50,655 nt of DNA from Kiritimatiellia bacterium (GTDB lineage: Bacteria > Verrucomicrobiota > Kiritimatiellia > RFP12 > UBA1067), in contig JAGCVN010000081.1 in the NCBI GenBank assembly GCA_017962315.1, positions 1 through 50,655 on the forward strand, given 5' to 3'. The position numbers and the translations under genes are program-made. The notes under the pieces are model-generated. The model was not told the DNA's origin and ran no database searches. It worked only from the letters and a program-made list of their open reading frames with translations. This document shows, piece by piece, positions 42,575 to 50,655 of this stretch; within the stretch, counting starts at the first letter, position 1; the number at the start of each line of letters is the position of its first letter.

Positions 42575-42609
42575 GGACGGCGTTCGCATTTGAAACGGAG
42601 AACCCTTGT

Positions 42610-43683
42610 ATGAAACTGAAGAAGAAAGCCCGTTACGCGCTGCTCGTGCCGACCAGCATGGGCGTGCGGATCACCCCGGCGGACGGACAGCCCGTCCACT
42701 GCAGCACCCGGTTCACCCTCCAGGCCACCAGCGCCGAGACGAATGTCGCCAGCGTCTCGTCCTATCTCGGCCTCCCCGTCAAGGTCTTGACCGCGTTCGT
42801 CAAGGGAAGTCCCGTCGCACGGTTCATCCGCGACAACCTCGCCTCCCGCCACATGGAGTACGAAGGGCCAGAACTGGAACAGGGCGGTCCCTGGGGCCTC
42901 CGCCACCAGTTTAACATCGCAGACAGCGGCGCGGGATCCCGCGGGCCGCGTGTCTGGAACGACCGGGCCGGCGAGGTCGGACGCCTGCTGGACGCGAACG
43001 ATTTCGATCTCGACCGCATCTTCCGCAAGGAAGGCGTGCAGATCGTCCACCTCTCCGGACTGATCGCCGCGCTTTCCCCGGCGACGACAAAGTTCTGCCT
43101 GGAGATCGCCCGTGCCGCGAAGAAGAACGGCTCGCTCGTCTCGTTCGACTTGAACTACCGCGCCTCGTTCTGGATCGGGCGCGAGAAGGAACTCGCCAAG
43201 GCGTTCAAGGAGATCGCCTCGGTCGCCGACATCCTCGTCGGGAACGAGGAGGACTTCCAGCTCTGCCTCGGCATCAAAGGGCCGGAGGCGGGCGGCAGAG
43301 ACATTCAGGGAAAGATCGACGGTTTCAAAGGCATGATCGAGGCGGTCAAAAAAGCGTATCCCAACGCGGGCGTTTTCGCGACGACGCTCCGTCAGGTTGT
43401 GGACGCGAACCACCACCTCTGGGGGGCGATCCTCAACACGAGGGCGGGGTGGCAGGTCGTCCAGCCGCGCGACATCACGGTCACCGACCGCATCGGCGGC
43501 GGCGACGGTTTCGTTGGCGGGCTGCTCTACGCCATCCTGCGCGGGTGGGACGAGGCGAAATGGATTCAGTTCGGCTGGGCCTGCGGCGCACTCGCGACGA
43601 CCCAGCTCACCGACTACGCCCAGCCTGCCGACGAGGAACAGGTCTGGAGCATCTGGAGCGGCAACGCCCGCGTGAAACGTTAA
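42610..43683 (+). CDS. kdgK: PfkB-family sugar kinase, KDG kinase-like
   Basis: A 357-residue ribokinase-fold kinase. Early ETNVASVSSYLGLPVKVLT fits the sugar-binding start, VSFDLNYRASFW is typical of 2-dehydro-3-deoxygluconate kinases, and the anion-hole motif is DRIGGGDGF near 294-302 (GGGD instead of the usual GAGD). It would phosphorylate KDG or a similar acid sugar released from uronate-containing polysaccharides. First gene of an operon with GH2, KamA-type and SGNH genes, 21 bases before the GH2 gene. Confidence 0.82.
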   Translation: MKLKKKARYALLVPTSMGVRITPADGQPVHCSTRFTLQATSAETNVASVSSYLGLPVKVLTAFVKGSPVARFIRDNLASRHMEYEGPELEQGGPWGLRHQFNIADSGAGSRGPRVWNDRAGEVGRLLDANDFDLDRIFRKEGVQIVHLSGLIAALSPATTKFCLEIARAAKKNGSLVSFDLNYRASFWIGREKELAKAFKEIASVADILVGNEEDFQLCLGIKGPEAGGRDIQGKIDGFKGMIEAVKKAYPNAGVFATTLRQVVDANHHLWGAILNTRAGWQVVQPRDITVTDRIGGGDGFVGGLLYAILRGWDEAKWIQFGWACGALATTQLTDYAQPADEEQVWSIWSGNARVKR

Positions 43684-43704
43684 CCACCGGTAGAGGAATG
43701 CGCC

Positions 43705-46509
43705 ATGTTTCGCCACATATGTCTGTCCGGACTTCTCGCCCTTGCGTTCGCTTTCCCCGCCGCCGCGGAAACGGTCCCGCTGCCGGAACACCCGCGGCCG
43801 GATTTCGAACGCGCCGACTGGATCAACCTGAACGGGAAGTGGGGATTCCGCTTCGACGCCGAACAAAAAGGCGAGGCGGAGAAATGGTTTGAGGCGGGGA
43901 AAGAATTCCCGCTCGCCGTCACCGTGCCCTTCGGCTGGGGAACGGAACGTTCCGGCGTTACGAACGGAGCCGACGTGGCATGGTACCGCCGTTCGGTGCG
44001 CATCCCGGAAACATGGAAGGACAAGCGCGTGTTCCTTGTCGTCGGCGCCTGCGAGTGGCTGACCCGCGCCTGGTTCGACGGCAGGAACGTGGGGTCGCAC
44101 CAGGGCGGCTATACGCCGTTCGAGTTCGAGCTGACGCCGTATGTCGCGTTCGGGAAAGACCAGGAGATCGTGTTGCGCGTGGACGACGCGCCGCGCGATT
44201 TCCGCCTGAACGGGAAACAGCGGAGTTACGGCGACGTGCGCGGCATCTGGCAGACCGTCTACCTTGAGGCGCGCCCCGAGACGTACCTCGACACGGTGCA
44301 TTTCATCCCGGATATCGACCATGACCGCGTGACCGCCCGCGTCACGCTCAGCGGCCCGGCGAAAACGCCGCTCGCGTTCCGCCTCGAGTTCTCGCCGGAA
44401 GACCGGAAGGAGAACGTCGAGACCGTCTTCGCGCCCGGTGAAATGGAGAAGGAGCTGCGCGTCTCCCTCCGCCGTCCCAAGCTCTGGGACTTGGACAGCC
44501 CCTACCTCTACGAGGTCAAGGCTCGGCTCGAAGGCGGGAACGTCGCGGATGCCGTCTCCACCTATTTCGGGATGCGCAAAATCAGCGTGGCCAAGTTGCC
44601 CGGAACAGATTACGCCTACGTCGCGTTGAACAACAAACCGCATTACCTGCGACTCACGCTCGACCAGTCCTACACGCCGGACGGCTACTACACCTTCCCT
44701 TCCGACGAATTCATGAAGAACGAGATCCTGATCTCCAAGAAACTCGGTCTCAGCGGGAACCGTATCCACATCAAGGTCGAAGTGCCGCGCAAGCTCTATT
44801 GGGCGGACAAGCTCGGTTTGCTCATCATGGCGGATCTCCCCAACGCCTGGGGCGAGGTGTCGAGGGAGAAGTTCGAGGAAGGCGAGTACGCCCTTCGCAA
44901 CATGATCAAGCGGGACATGAACCACCCGTCCGTCTTCTGCTGGGTGCTCTACAACGAGACGTGGGGGTTGTTCACCAAGGATACGGAGGAGAAAAAACGC
45001 GGCCGCTATCTCCCGTCCACACAGGAGCGCGTCGCGAAGATGTACCGCCTAGCGAAAACGCTCGACCCCACGCGCCTCGTCGAAGACCAGTCCCCGTGCC
45101 ATCTCGACCACGTGGTCAGCGACCTCAATAGCTGGCACGGCTACAAACCCGGTTATCTCTGGGAACAGACGGTCAAGACCGCCGACGAAAAGACGTTCGT
45201 CGGCAGTACGTGGAACTACATCGACGGCAACAGGCAGACCGGCGCTCCGATGCTCAACAGCGAGTGTGGGAACGTTTGGGGATACGCGGGCAGCACCGGC
45301 GATGTCGATTGGAGCTGGGACTACCACGCGATGATGAACGCCTTCTGGCGCTATCCAAAATGCGCCGGCTGGCTCTACACCGAACACCACGACGTCTGTA
45401 ACGAGTGGAACGGATACGTCCGTTTCGACCGCACCGCGAAGTTCACAGGCATCGAAGAACTCCTTCCCGGCATGACCCTCCGCGATTTTCACGGCGACGC
45501 CGTGCTCGCGCTCGATACCGAGCTTTGCCGCGAATTCGCCCCCGGCGCCGAATACCGCGTCCCCGTCACGCTCTGGCTCCAGAGCGACCGCCTCACCGGT
45601 GCGAGCCGCCTTCGCCGCCTGATCGTCGGGGAAGCTTTCACCCTCAAGACCGTCCTGCGTTACTGGGACGCCGCGGGTAAACTGACCGAAACCGAGGTCG
45701 GGACGCGCGAAGTTGCCGTCAAGCCCTGGATGTACGAAAAGCTGGCAGATGTCGCCGTCTCGCTGCCCGACGTCCCCGCCGTCGGCATCATCGGGTTCAT
45801 CCTGAGCAACGGCGAGGAAGCCGTCATCCGCAACTTCACGACGTTTGTCACGCGCGACGGCGAAACGAAGCGCGATGAGACGGTCGGACCGGAGCGCGTG
45901 CTGCGCGTCGCGCCCAAGGCGTTCACGAAAGCCGTATGGAGCGAGAAGCAGTGGAACGTGCTGGACGGCCTGAAGGTGAACGGCGCGGGCAAGGGATTCT
46001 TCGAGTACGAGATCCCTTGGCCGAAAGACCTCAAGGCCGCCGATGTCAAGCGCGCGACTGTCGCGGGCGAGTTCTCCGCCAAGCGCCTGCACGGAAAAGA
46101 CCGCAAGGGTTCGTCGGTCGAAAACGAACCGGCGCCCCTTCCTTACGGCGCGAAGCAAGACCCAAGCGGAAAAGAAAACGCCTACCCGATGACCGACACG
46201 GTGTGCTGGAGCGGAGCGGTACGCGTCCTCGCCAACGGCGAAACGCTCGGCTCGGTCAACCTTCCGGACGATCCCGCCGACCACCGTGGAATTCTCTCCT
46301 GGTTCGCGCAGAAACGCGACAAGCGCCTCCGCGAGGCCGGATCGTACGGTTACTTCGTCAGTACCGCGATCACTCCCGTCGCGCTGGCGAAGGCCGAACG
46401 GGAAGGCCGCCTTGTCCTCCGGTTCGAGACCGACAAGAACGGTCTCGCCATCTACGGCGAACGGTTCGGGCGTTATCCGACCGATCTCACCGTGCGGCTG
46501 TCCAGGTAA
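43705..46509 (+). CDS. Secreted GH2-family beta-glycosidase
   Basis: A 934-residue exported enzyme. Signal peptide at about 1-21, sugar-binding jelly-roll (WINLNGKWGFRFDAEQ, GGYTPFEFELTPYV), an immunoglobulin-like domain, then a TIM barrel with acid/base Glu418 in VLYNETWG and nucleophile Glu520 in LNSECGNVWG, then extra beta domains. It would remove beta-linked sugars (galactose, glucuronic acid or mannose are all possible; the site alone does not tell). Together with the KDG kinase, a uronate substrate is plausible. Confidence 0.9.
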   Translation: MFRHICLSGLLALAFAFPAAAETVPLPEHPRPDFERADWINLNGKWGFRFDAEQKGEAEKWFEAGKEFPLAVTVPFGWGTERSGVTNGADVAWYRRSVRIPETWKDKRVFLVVGACEWLTRAWFDGRNVGSHQGGYTPFEFELTPYVAFGKDQEIVLRVDDAPRDFRLNGKQRSYGDVRGIWQTVYLEARPETYLDTVHFIPDIDHDRVTARVTLSGPAKTPLAFRLEFSPEDRKENVETVFAPGEMEKELRVSLRRPKLWDLDSPYLYEVKARLEGGNVADAVSTYFGMRKISVAKLPGTDYAYVALNNKPHYLRLTLDQSYTPDGYYTFPSDEFMKNEILISKKLGLSGNRIHIKVEVPRKLYWADKLGLLIMADLPNAWGEVSREKFEEGEYALRNMIKRDMNHPSVFCWVLYNETWGLFTKDTEEKKRGRYLPSTQERVAKMYRLAKTLDPTRLVEDQSPCHLDHVVSDLNSWHGYKPGYLWEQTVKTADEKTFVGSTWNYIDGNRQTGAPMLNSECGNVWGYAGSTGDVDWSWDYHAMMNAFWRYPKCAGWLYTEHHDVCNEWNGYVRFDRTAKFTGIEELLPGMTLRDFHGDAVLALDTELCREFAPGAEYRVPVTLWLQSDRLTGASRLRRLIVGEAFTLKTVLRYWDAAGKLTETEVGTREVAVKPWMYEKLADVAVSLPDVPAVGIIGFILSNGEEAVIRNFTTFVTRDGETKRDETVGPERVLRVAPKAFTKAVWSEKQWNVLDGLKVNGAGKGFFEYEIPWPKDLKAADVKRATVAGEFSAKRLHGKDRKGSSVENEPAPLPYGAKQDPSGKENAYPMTDTVCWSGAVRVLANGETLGSVNLPDDPADHRGILSWFAQKRDKRLREAGSYGYFVSTAITPVALAKAEREGRLVLRFETDKNGLAIYGERFGRYPTDLTVRLSR

Positions 46510-46516
46510 CGCCGCC

Positions 46517-47500
46517 ATGGGGGAAACGGAGTGGAACGATTGGCGCTGGCAGTTGCGCCATGCGGAACGGACGGCGGGATTCCCCGGCGTGGAGGCGGTA
46601 TACCCGTTTTTCCTCACGCCGTACGGAAAGACCCTGCTCCGTTTCCCCTCCGTCCGGAAACAGATGATCCCCGATCCGCGGGAACTCCGCCCTGTTCCCG
46701 GATGCGTTCCCGACCCCTTCGCAGAGCGGGGCGCGGCGGCAAAATGTTTCGGCGTAAAACAGCGTTTCCCCGACCGGGTGCTGGTGATGGCTAGCGGCGT
46801 CTGCGCGATGAACTGCCGGCACTGTACGCGAAAGGGGTTGCTACACGGCGCGGAGGTCGTGCGGACACCGGAACAGCTCGCAACCGCCGTTGACTACGTG
46901 CGCGGGCATCCGCGTGTCCGCGACGTGTTGCTTTCGGGGGGCGACCCGTTGACGCTGCCGGACGGATGCCTCAGGACGTTCGTGGAGGCATTCGTGGCGT
47001 TGCCGCAAATCGATGTCGTGCGCGTCTGCACGCGCATCCCCTCGATGCTGCCGATGCGGGTGACGCCCGCGCTCGCGCGGCTTCTCGCAAAAAGCCGGAA
47101 GGTGTGGGTGAACACGCAGTTCAACTGCGCGGAGGAACTCACACCCGAAGCCGTCGCCGCGTGCGGACGACTGGTCGACGCGGGCATCCCTGTGTCGTGC
47201 CAGACCGTGCTGTTGCGCGGCGTGAACGACAGCGTCGGCAAACTTTTCGCGCTCTGCGCCGCGCTCCAGCGGGCGCGGGTGCGGCCCTACTACGTCTTTG
47301 TATGCGACCCGGTGAGCGGAATCGGTCACTTCCGGATTCCGCTTGAAAAGGCAAAGGTGCTGGAACGGCGCCTGGCGGAACGGATCGGTGGACTGGCTTT
47401 CCCGCGTTTCGTCGCCGACCTCCCTGGATCCAGACGGAAAGTCCCCCTCGCCGATCTCGGCGAAGGTTCATCACACAATCAAAAAGGAGAAAAGAGATGA
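46517..47500 (+). CDS. KamA-family radical SAM protein
   Basis: A 327-residue radical SAM/PLP protein related to lysine 2,3-aminomutase and EpmB. The cluster motif CX3CX2C is at C96, C100 and C103 (CAMNCRHC), LLSGGDPLTLPD at about 139-150 is typical, PYYVFVCDPVSGIGHFR and PGSRRKVPL hold the likely PLP-binding Lys. It is short and its role could be beta-lysine formation or modification of a protein lysine; no EF-P gene is near. It lies in a sugar operon, which is unusual. ATG 46517 is seven bases after the GH2 stop. Confidence 0.85.
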   Translation: MGETEWNDWRWQLRHAERTAGFPGVEAVYPFFLTPYGKTLLRFPSVRKQMIPDPRELRPVPGCVPDPFAERGAAAKCFGVKQRFPDRVLVMASGVCAMNCRHCTRKGLLHGAEVVRTPEQLATAVDYVRGHPRVRDVLLSGGDPLTLPDGCLRTFVEAFVALPQIDVVRVCTRIPSMLPMRVTPALARLLAKSRKVWVNTQFNCAEELTPEAVAACGRLVDAGIPVSCQTVLLRGVNDSVGKLFALCAALQRARVRPYYVFVCDPVSGIGHFRIPLEKAKVLERRLAERIGGLAFPRFVADLPGSRRKVPLADLGEGSSHNQKGEKR

Positions 47501-48222
47501 CAGTTGAAAAACAAGCGGTCAACGCAATCGAATCCAAGGCGCGTTACATCCTGGCCACGCTGGCGCTGGGTGCGCTTCTCGCCGCTAACGGCGCGAGGGC
47601 GGACGAGAACTGCCCGGTTTCCGAGAACCTTCGCGGACACGAAAACATCGAATGGTCGCGGGGCTATGCCTACCACCTGACGGACGCGAAAAAGGATCTT
47701 CCGCGTGTCCTGCTGGTGGGAGACTCCATCTGCTGCGGCTACGAGGGTAACGTGCGCCGGCATCTGGAAGGCAAGGTCAACGTGAGTTACTGGGCAAGTA
47801 GTTATTGCGTGACCTCCCCCAACTACCTCAAGTTACTCTCGTTCTACCTGGATGAGGCAGAGTACGCCGTCGTCCACTTCAACAACGGACTCCATTCGCT
47901 CAAGACGCCGGATGACGACTGGGAGAAAGGGTTCGCCGCCGCGTTAGACCTGATCCGGAAAAAACAACCGAAAGCGAAACTCGTGTGGTGTTCTTCCACC
48001 CCGCTCGCTGATGCCGCCATGACGGAGAAGGTCAAAAAGTTGAACGAACGCGGGCGCAAGGTCGCAGGAAAACGCGGCATCCCCGAAAACGACCTCTTCG
48101 CCCTGCTCGATCCCTTGGACCGTAAGCAGAACTGGACGGACAAGTTCCACCACAAACCGTCCGTCCGCGGGAAAACCGGTCAACAGGTTGCCGAAACCAT
48201 CTTGAAACACCTCGGCAACTGA
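47497..48222 (+). CDS. Secreted SGNH/GDSL hydrolase
   Basis: A 241-residue exported esterase-like protein. A hydrophobic signal segment (about 17-35) precedes the catalytic block LLVGDSICCGY with Ser77, an Asn block (HFNNGLHSL) and the C-terminal Asp/His pair DKFHH (about 215-219). SGNH enzymes near glycosidases often remove acetyl or other esters from polysaccharides; substrate not known. ATGA overlap with the KamA-type gene, last gene of the operon. Confidence 0.82.
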   Translation: MTVEKQAVNAIESKARYILATLALGALLAANGARADENCPVSENLRGHENIEWSRGYAYHLTDAKKDLPRVLLVGDSICCGYEGNVRRHLEGKVNVSYWASSYCVTSPNYLKLLSFYLDEAEYAVVHFNNGLHSLKTPDDDWEKGFAAALDLIRKKQPKAKLVWCSSTPLADAAMTEKVKKLNERGRKVAGKRGIPENDLFALLDPLDRKQNWTDKFHHKPSVRGKTGQQVAETILKHLGN

Positions 48223-48265
48223 ACCGCGTTTCGCAAAAATCACGGGACAAGGCGAATTTTTTCGT

Positions 48266-48294
48266 TTGCCCAAAACCGTTTATCGGGGTATACT
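48266..48294 (+). promoter_or_regulatory. Promoter of pckG
   Basis: TTGCCC (48266-48271), 17 bases, TATACT (48289-48294). The leader of about 69 bases contains a small hairpin (GACGGG ... CCCGTC, 48315-48332). Confidence 0.75.
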
Positions 48295-48369
48295 AACGGG
48301 CTGTTTTTCGCAAGGACGGGCGGGCGCCCGTCTCGAGCGTGTACGCAGTCAACAAAGAGAGGTTACGCA

Positions 48370-50313
48370 ATGGCGTCTAAAAACGTGAAGTATCCAACCC
48401 GTAATGCCAAGATCATTGCCTGGGTCGAGAAATGGCAGCAGACTTGCCAGCCCGATTCCGTGGTCTGGATCGACGGTTCAAAGAAGCAGCACAAGGAAAT
48501 TTGCGAGATGATGGTCAAGAAGGGCCAGTTCATCAAGCTGAACCCGAAGACCCGTCCGGGCTGCTACCTCGCACGCTCCGACGCTTCTGACGTCGCCCGC
48601 GTCGAAGGCCGTACGTTCATTTCCTCCGCGAAGGAGATCGACGCAGGCCCGACCAACCACTGGGTCGATCCGAAAGTCCTCAAGCCGACGATGCTGAAGC
48701 TCTACAAGGGTTCGATGAAGGGACGCACGATGTACGTCATCCCCTTCGCGATGGGCCCGATTGATTCGCCGCTGGCGAAGTTCGGCATCGAGGTCACGGA
48801 CAGCCCCTACGTCGTCGTCAACATGAACATCATGACGCGCACGGGCACGAAGGTTCTCCAGAAGCTCGGCGCGGACGGCGCGTTCGTCCCGTGCATCCAC
48901 TCCGTCGGCGCCCCGCTGAAGAAGGGTCAGAAGGATTGTTCCTGGCCTTGCGCCCCGATGGATAAGAAGTACATCACGCAGTTCCCAGACGACGGCGAGA
49001 TCTGGTCGTTCGGCTCCGGCTACGGCGGCAACGCCCTGCTCGGAAAGAAATGCTTCGCACTGCGTATCGCTTCGGTCCTCGCCCGCGACGAAGGCTGGAT
49101 GGCGGAGCATATGCTCATCCTGAAGCTCACCTCGCCCAAGGGCAAGGTCTACCACATGACCGCCGCCTTCCCTTCCGCCTGCGGTAAGACAAATCTCGCC
49201 ATGATGCTTCCTCGCCTGAAGGGCTGGAAGCTCGAGACGATCGGCGACGACATCGCTTGGATCAAGCCCGGCGCCGACGGTCGCCTTTACGCGATCAACC
49301 CGGAGAACGGCTTCTTCGGCGTCGCCCCCGGCACCTCCTCCGATTCCAACCCGAACGCCCTCGAATCCTGCAAGAGCGGCACGATTTTCACCAACGTCGT
49401 GCTTACGCCGGACGGCGACATCTGGTGGGAAGACATGGGCGTCAAGGCTCCGAAAGAAGGCGTCGACTGGAAGGGTAACCCCTGCTACGTCTGCGCGGAC
49501 GACCCCTACCGCATGGGTCCGAAGCCCGGCATGACCAAGGCCGAAATCAAGGCCGCCGGTTACGTCGCCGCCCACAAGAACAGCCGCTTCACCGCCCCGG
49601 CGGAGAACTGCCCCGTGCTGGACCGCGACGGCTTCAACGGCGTCTTCGACGGCAAGAAGACAGGCGTGCCGATCGACGCGATGCTCTTCGGCGGCCGCCG
49701 CCCCAGCACCATCCCGCTGGTCAACGAGGCGAAGGACTGGACGCACGGTGTCTTCATGGGTTCCGCCGCCGGTTCCGAAGTCACCGCCGCGATCATCTCC
49801 GACCAGATCGGCCAGGTCCGCCGCGACCCGATGGCGATGCTGCCGTTCTTCGGCTACAACGTCTGCGACTACTTCCAGCACTGGCTGGAGATGGAGCGTA
49901 CCTCCGTCGACGCGACCAAGCTGCCGAAAATCTTCTTCGTCAACTGGTTCCGCAAGACCGCCGACGGCAAGTTCATGTGGCCGGGCTACGGCGACAACAG
50001 CCGCGTCCTGAAATGGATCTGCCAGCGCATCGAGGGTTCCGTCAAGGCCAACGAGACTGCGATCGGCAACCTTCCGTTCGAGAAGGACATCGACGTTACC
50101 GGCCTCGACAAGGAGACCAAGGCAAACCTGCCCGAACTCCTGAAAGTCGATGTCGATGGCTGGAAGAAGGAAATCGACGGCGTCGCCGCCAGCTATGCCG
50201 AATACGAAAAGCTTCCCTCCAAGGATAGCAAGGAGACGCTCGCCAACGCGCCGCGCATCCCCGCCGCCCTCAAGGCGAAGCTCGCCGAGATCAAGGCCGC
50301 GCTGAAGGCGTAG
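48370..50313 (+). CDS. pckG: GTP-dependent PEP carboxykinase
   Basis: A 647-residue cytosolic enzyme interconverting oxaloacetate and phosphoenolpyruvate with GTP. GTP-type motifs: SFGSGYGGNALLGKKC, the P-loop AAFPSACGKTNLAMM, the metal site around ETIGDDIAW, and NPENGFFGVAPGTS. It is somewhat longer than the usual 600-620, mainly at the C-terminus with Lys/Ala-rich helices. In fermenting gut-type bacteria this enzyme often runs toward oxaloacetate and succinate. It ends with TAG at 50313 followed by a strong hairpin. Its codon usage is highly regular (few rare codons), as in abundant proteins. Confidence 0.97.
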   Translation: MASKNVKYPTRNAKIIAWVEKWQQTCQPDSVVWIDGSKKQHKEICEMMVKKGQFIKLNPKTRPGCYLARSDASDVARVEGRTFISSAKEIDAGPTNHWVDPKVLKPTMLKLYKGSMKGRTMYVIPFAMGPIDSPLAKFGIEVTDSPYVVVNMNIMTRTGTKVLQKLGADGAFVPCIHSVGAPLKKGQKDCSWPCAPMDKKYITQFPDDGEIWSFGSGYGGNALLGKKCFALRIASVLARDEGWMAEHMLILKLTSPKGKVYHMTAAFPSACGKTNLAMMLPRLKGWKLETIGDDIAWIKPGADGRLYAINPENGFFGVAPGTSSDSNPNALESCKSGTIFTNVVLTPDGDIWWEDMGVKAPKEGVDWKGNPCYVCADDPYRMGPKPGMTKAEIKAAGYVAAHKNSRFTAPAENCPVLDRDGFNGVFDGKKTGVPIDAMLFGGRRPSTIPLVNEAKDWTHGVFMGSAAGSEVTAAIISDQIGQVRRDPMAMLPFFGYNVCDYFQHWLEMERTSVDATKLPKIFFVNWFRKTADGKFMWPGYGDNSRVLKWICQRIEGSVKANETAIGNLPFEKDIDVTGLDKETKANLPELLKVDVDGWKKEIDGVAASYAEYEKLPSKDSKETLANAPRIPAALKAKLAEIKAALKA

Positions 50314-50322
50314 TCGGGGTTT

Positions 50323-50375
50323 TGTAAAACAAAGTACGCGAGACACACCCCGTGTCTCGCGTACTTTGTTTTACA
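50323..50375. terminator. Perfect 24-bp hairpin after pckG
   Basis: Bases 50323-50346 are exactly complementary to 50352-50375 around a five-base loop (ACCCC). The A-rich 5' foot and T-rich 3' foot make it work as a terminator in both directions. It is exceptionally long for a terminator. Confidence 0.75.
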
Positions 50376-50400
50376 TCCATCCCCAGGCGGCTTTCCCCCT

Positions 50401-50655
50401 TTCACGCGGCTCTGCAGCGCCTCCTTCTTCAACCTGCCCGCGCCCTCCTCGTAGCTCGGCGGCTGTTTCCCTTTCGCGCGGCTCTGCAGCGCCTCCTTCT
50501 TCAACCTGCCCGCGCCCTTCCTCGCAGCTCAGCGGCTGTTTCCCTTTCACGCGGCTCTGCAGCGCCTCCTTCTTCACCCTGCCCGCGCCGTTCCTCGCAG
50601 CTCAGCGGCTGTTTCCCTATCCCGCGGCTCTGCAGCGCCTCCTTCTTCAACCTGC
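50401..50655. repeat. Tandem GC-rich repeat, 72-73 base period
   Basis: GGCTCTGCAGC starts at 50408, 50480, 50553 and 50626, giving about 3.4 units that run past the window edge. Each unit has CTCCTTCTTCAACCTGCCCGCGCC and the block CAGCGGCTGTTTCCC. The blocks match the repeat at 37,997-38,180. Open frames through it repeat (KKEALQSR) but shift frame each unit, so it is not coding. Confidence 0.85.

Overview
The window joins the integrase-proximal part of a tailed-phage prophage (about 1 to 27,630) to bacterial chromosome (27,632 to 50,655). The host is a GC-rich Gram-negative-type bacterium with O-antigen ligase, lysophospholipid/aminolipid acyltransferase, fused SecDF, GTP-type PEP carboxykinase, PilT and several secreted glycoside hydrolases. 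This mix suggests a polysaccharide-degrading member of the Planctomycetes-Verrucomicrobia group (for example Verrucomicrobiota/Kiritimatiellota). That placement is an inference from gene content only.

Prophage. All genes except the integrase read rightwards. Left to right: a non-coding left stretch with two tandem related hairpins (102-247); small early genes, RusA resolvase and a DUF4406 protein; a replication block (primase-like protein, AAA helicase, a striking inverted-repeat array at 4,793-4,974 that looks like an origin or iteron locus, and an ERCC4 nuclease); a zinc-ribbon/HTH regulator; a SLOG (DUF2493) protein; a large terminase whose N-terminus is a phosphoribosyltransferase domain; a radical SAM enzyme; a small basic protein and a connector-like protein; portal; a prohead protease fused to the major capsid protein with an internal start site; head completion, tail tube, chaperone, tape measure and tip genes; then a run of small secreted or membrane proteins, a holin-like protein and a lipoprotein. 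No recognisable endolysin is visible. The integrase, on the minus strand, carries one in-frame TAG stop, so the prophage may be unable to excise. It lies next to the 3' end of tRNA-Ala(GGC), the likely attachment gene. The far attachment site and any repressor lie beyond the left edge.

Chromosome. tRNA-Ala and secDF are divergent, each with a good promoter. After a 550-base gap with possible structured RNAs comes a minus-strand block: recA, pilT, tsaC, a GH43-like secreted glycosidase and a GH78-like alpha-L-rhamnosidase (transcribed in that order). Next is a minus-strand envelope operon (carbohydrate-binding-like secreted protein, O-antigen ligase, acyltransferase-GNAT fusion), divergent from a GtrA-like flippase gene; both of these divergent promoters lie so close to their start codons that the mRNAs should be leaderless or nearly so. 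A plus-strand operon follows: PfkB sugar (KDG-type) kinase, GH2 glycosidase, KamA-type radical SAM protein and SGNH esterase. Then comes pckG, ending in a perfect 24-bp hairpin. A GC-rich repeat family with a 70-73 base period appears at about 36.7, 38.0-38.2 and 50.4-50.65 kb.

The most unusual features are the phosphoribosyltransferase-terminase fusion, the two fused genes that keep internal ribosome-binding sites, the dyad-symmetric array beside the replication genes, the twin hairpins at the left edge, and the amber-interrupted integrase.
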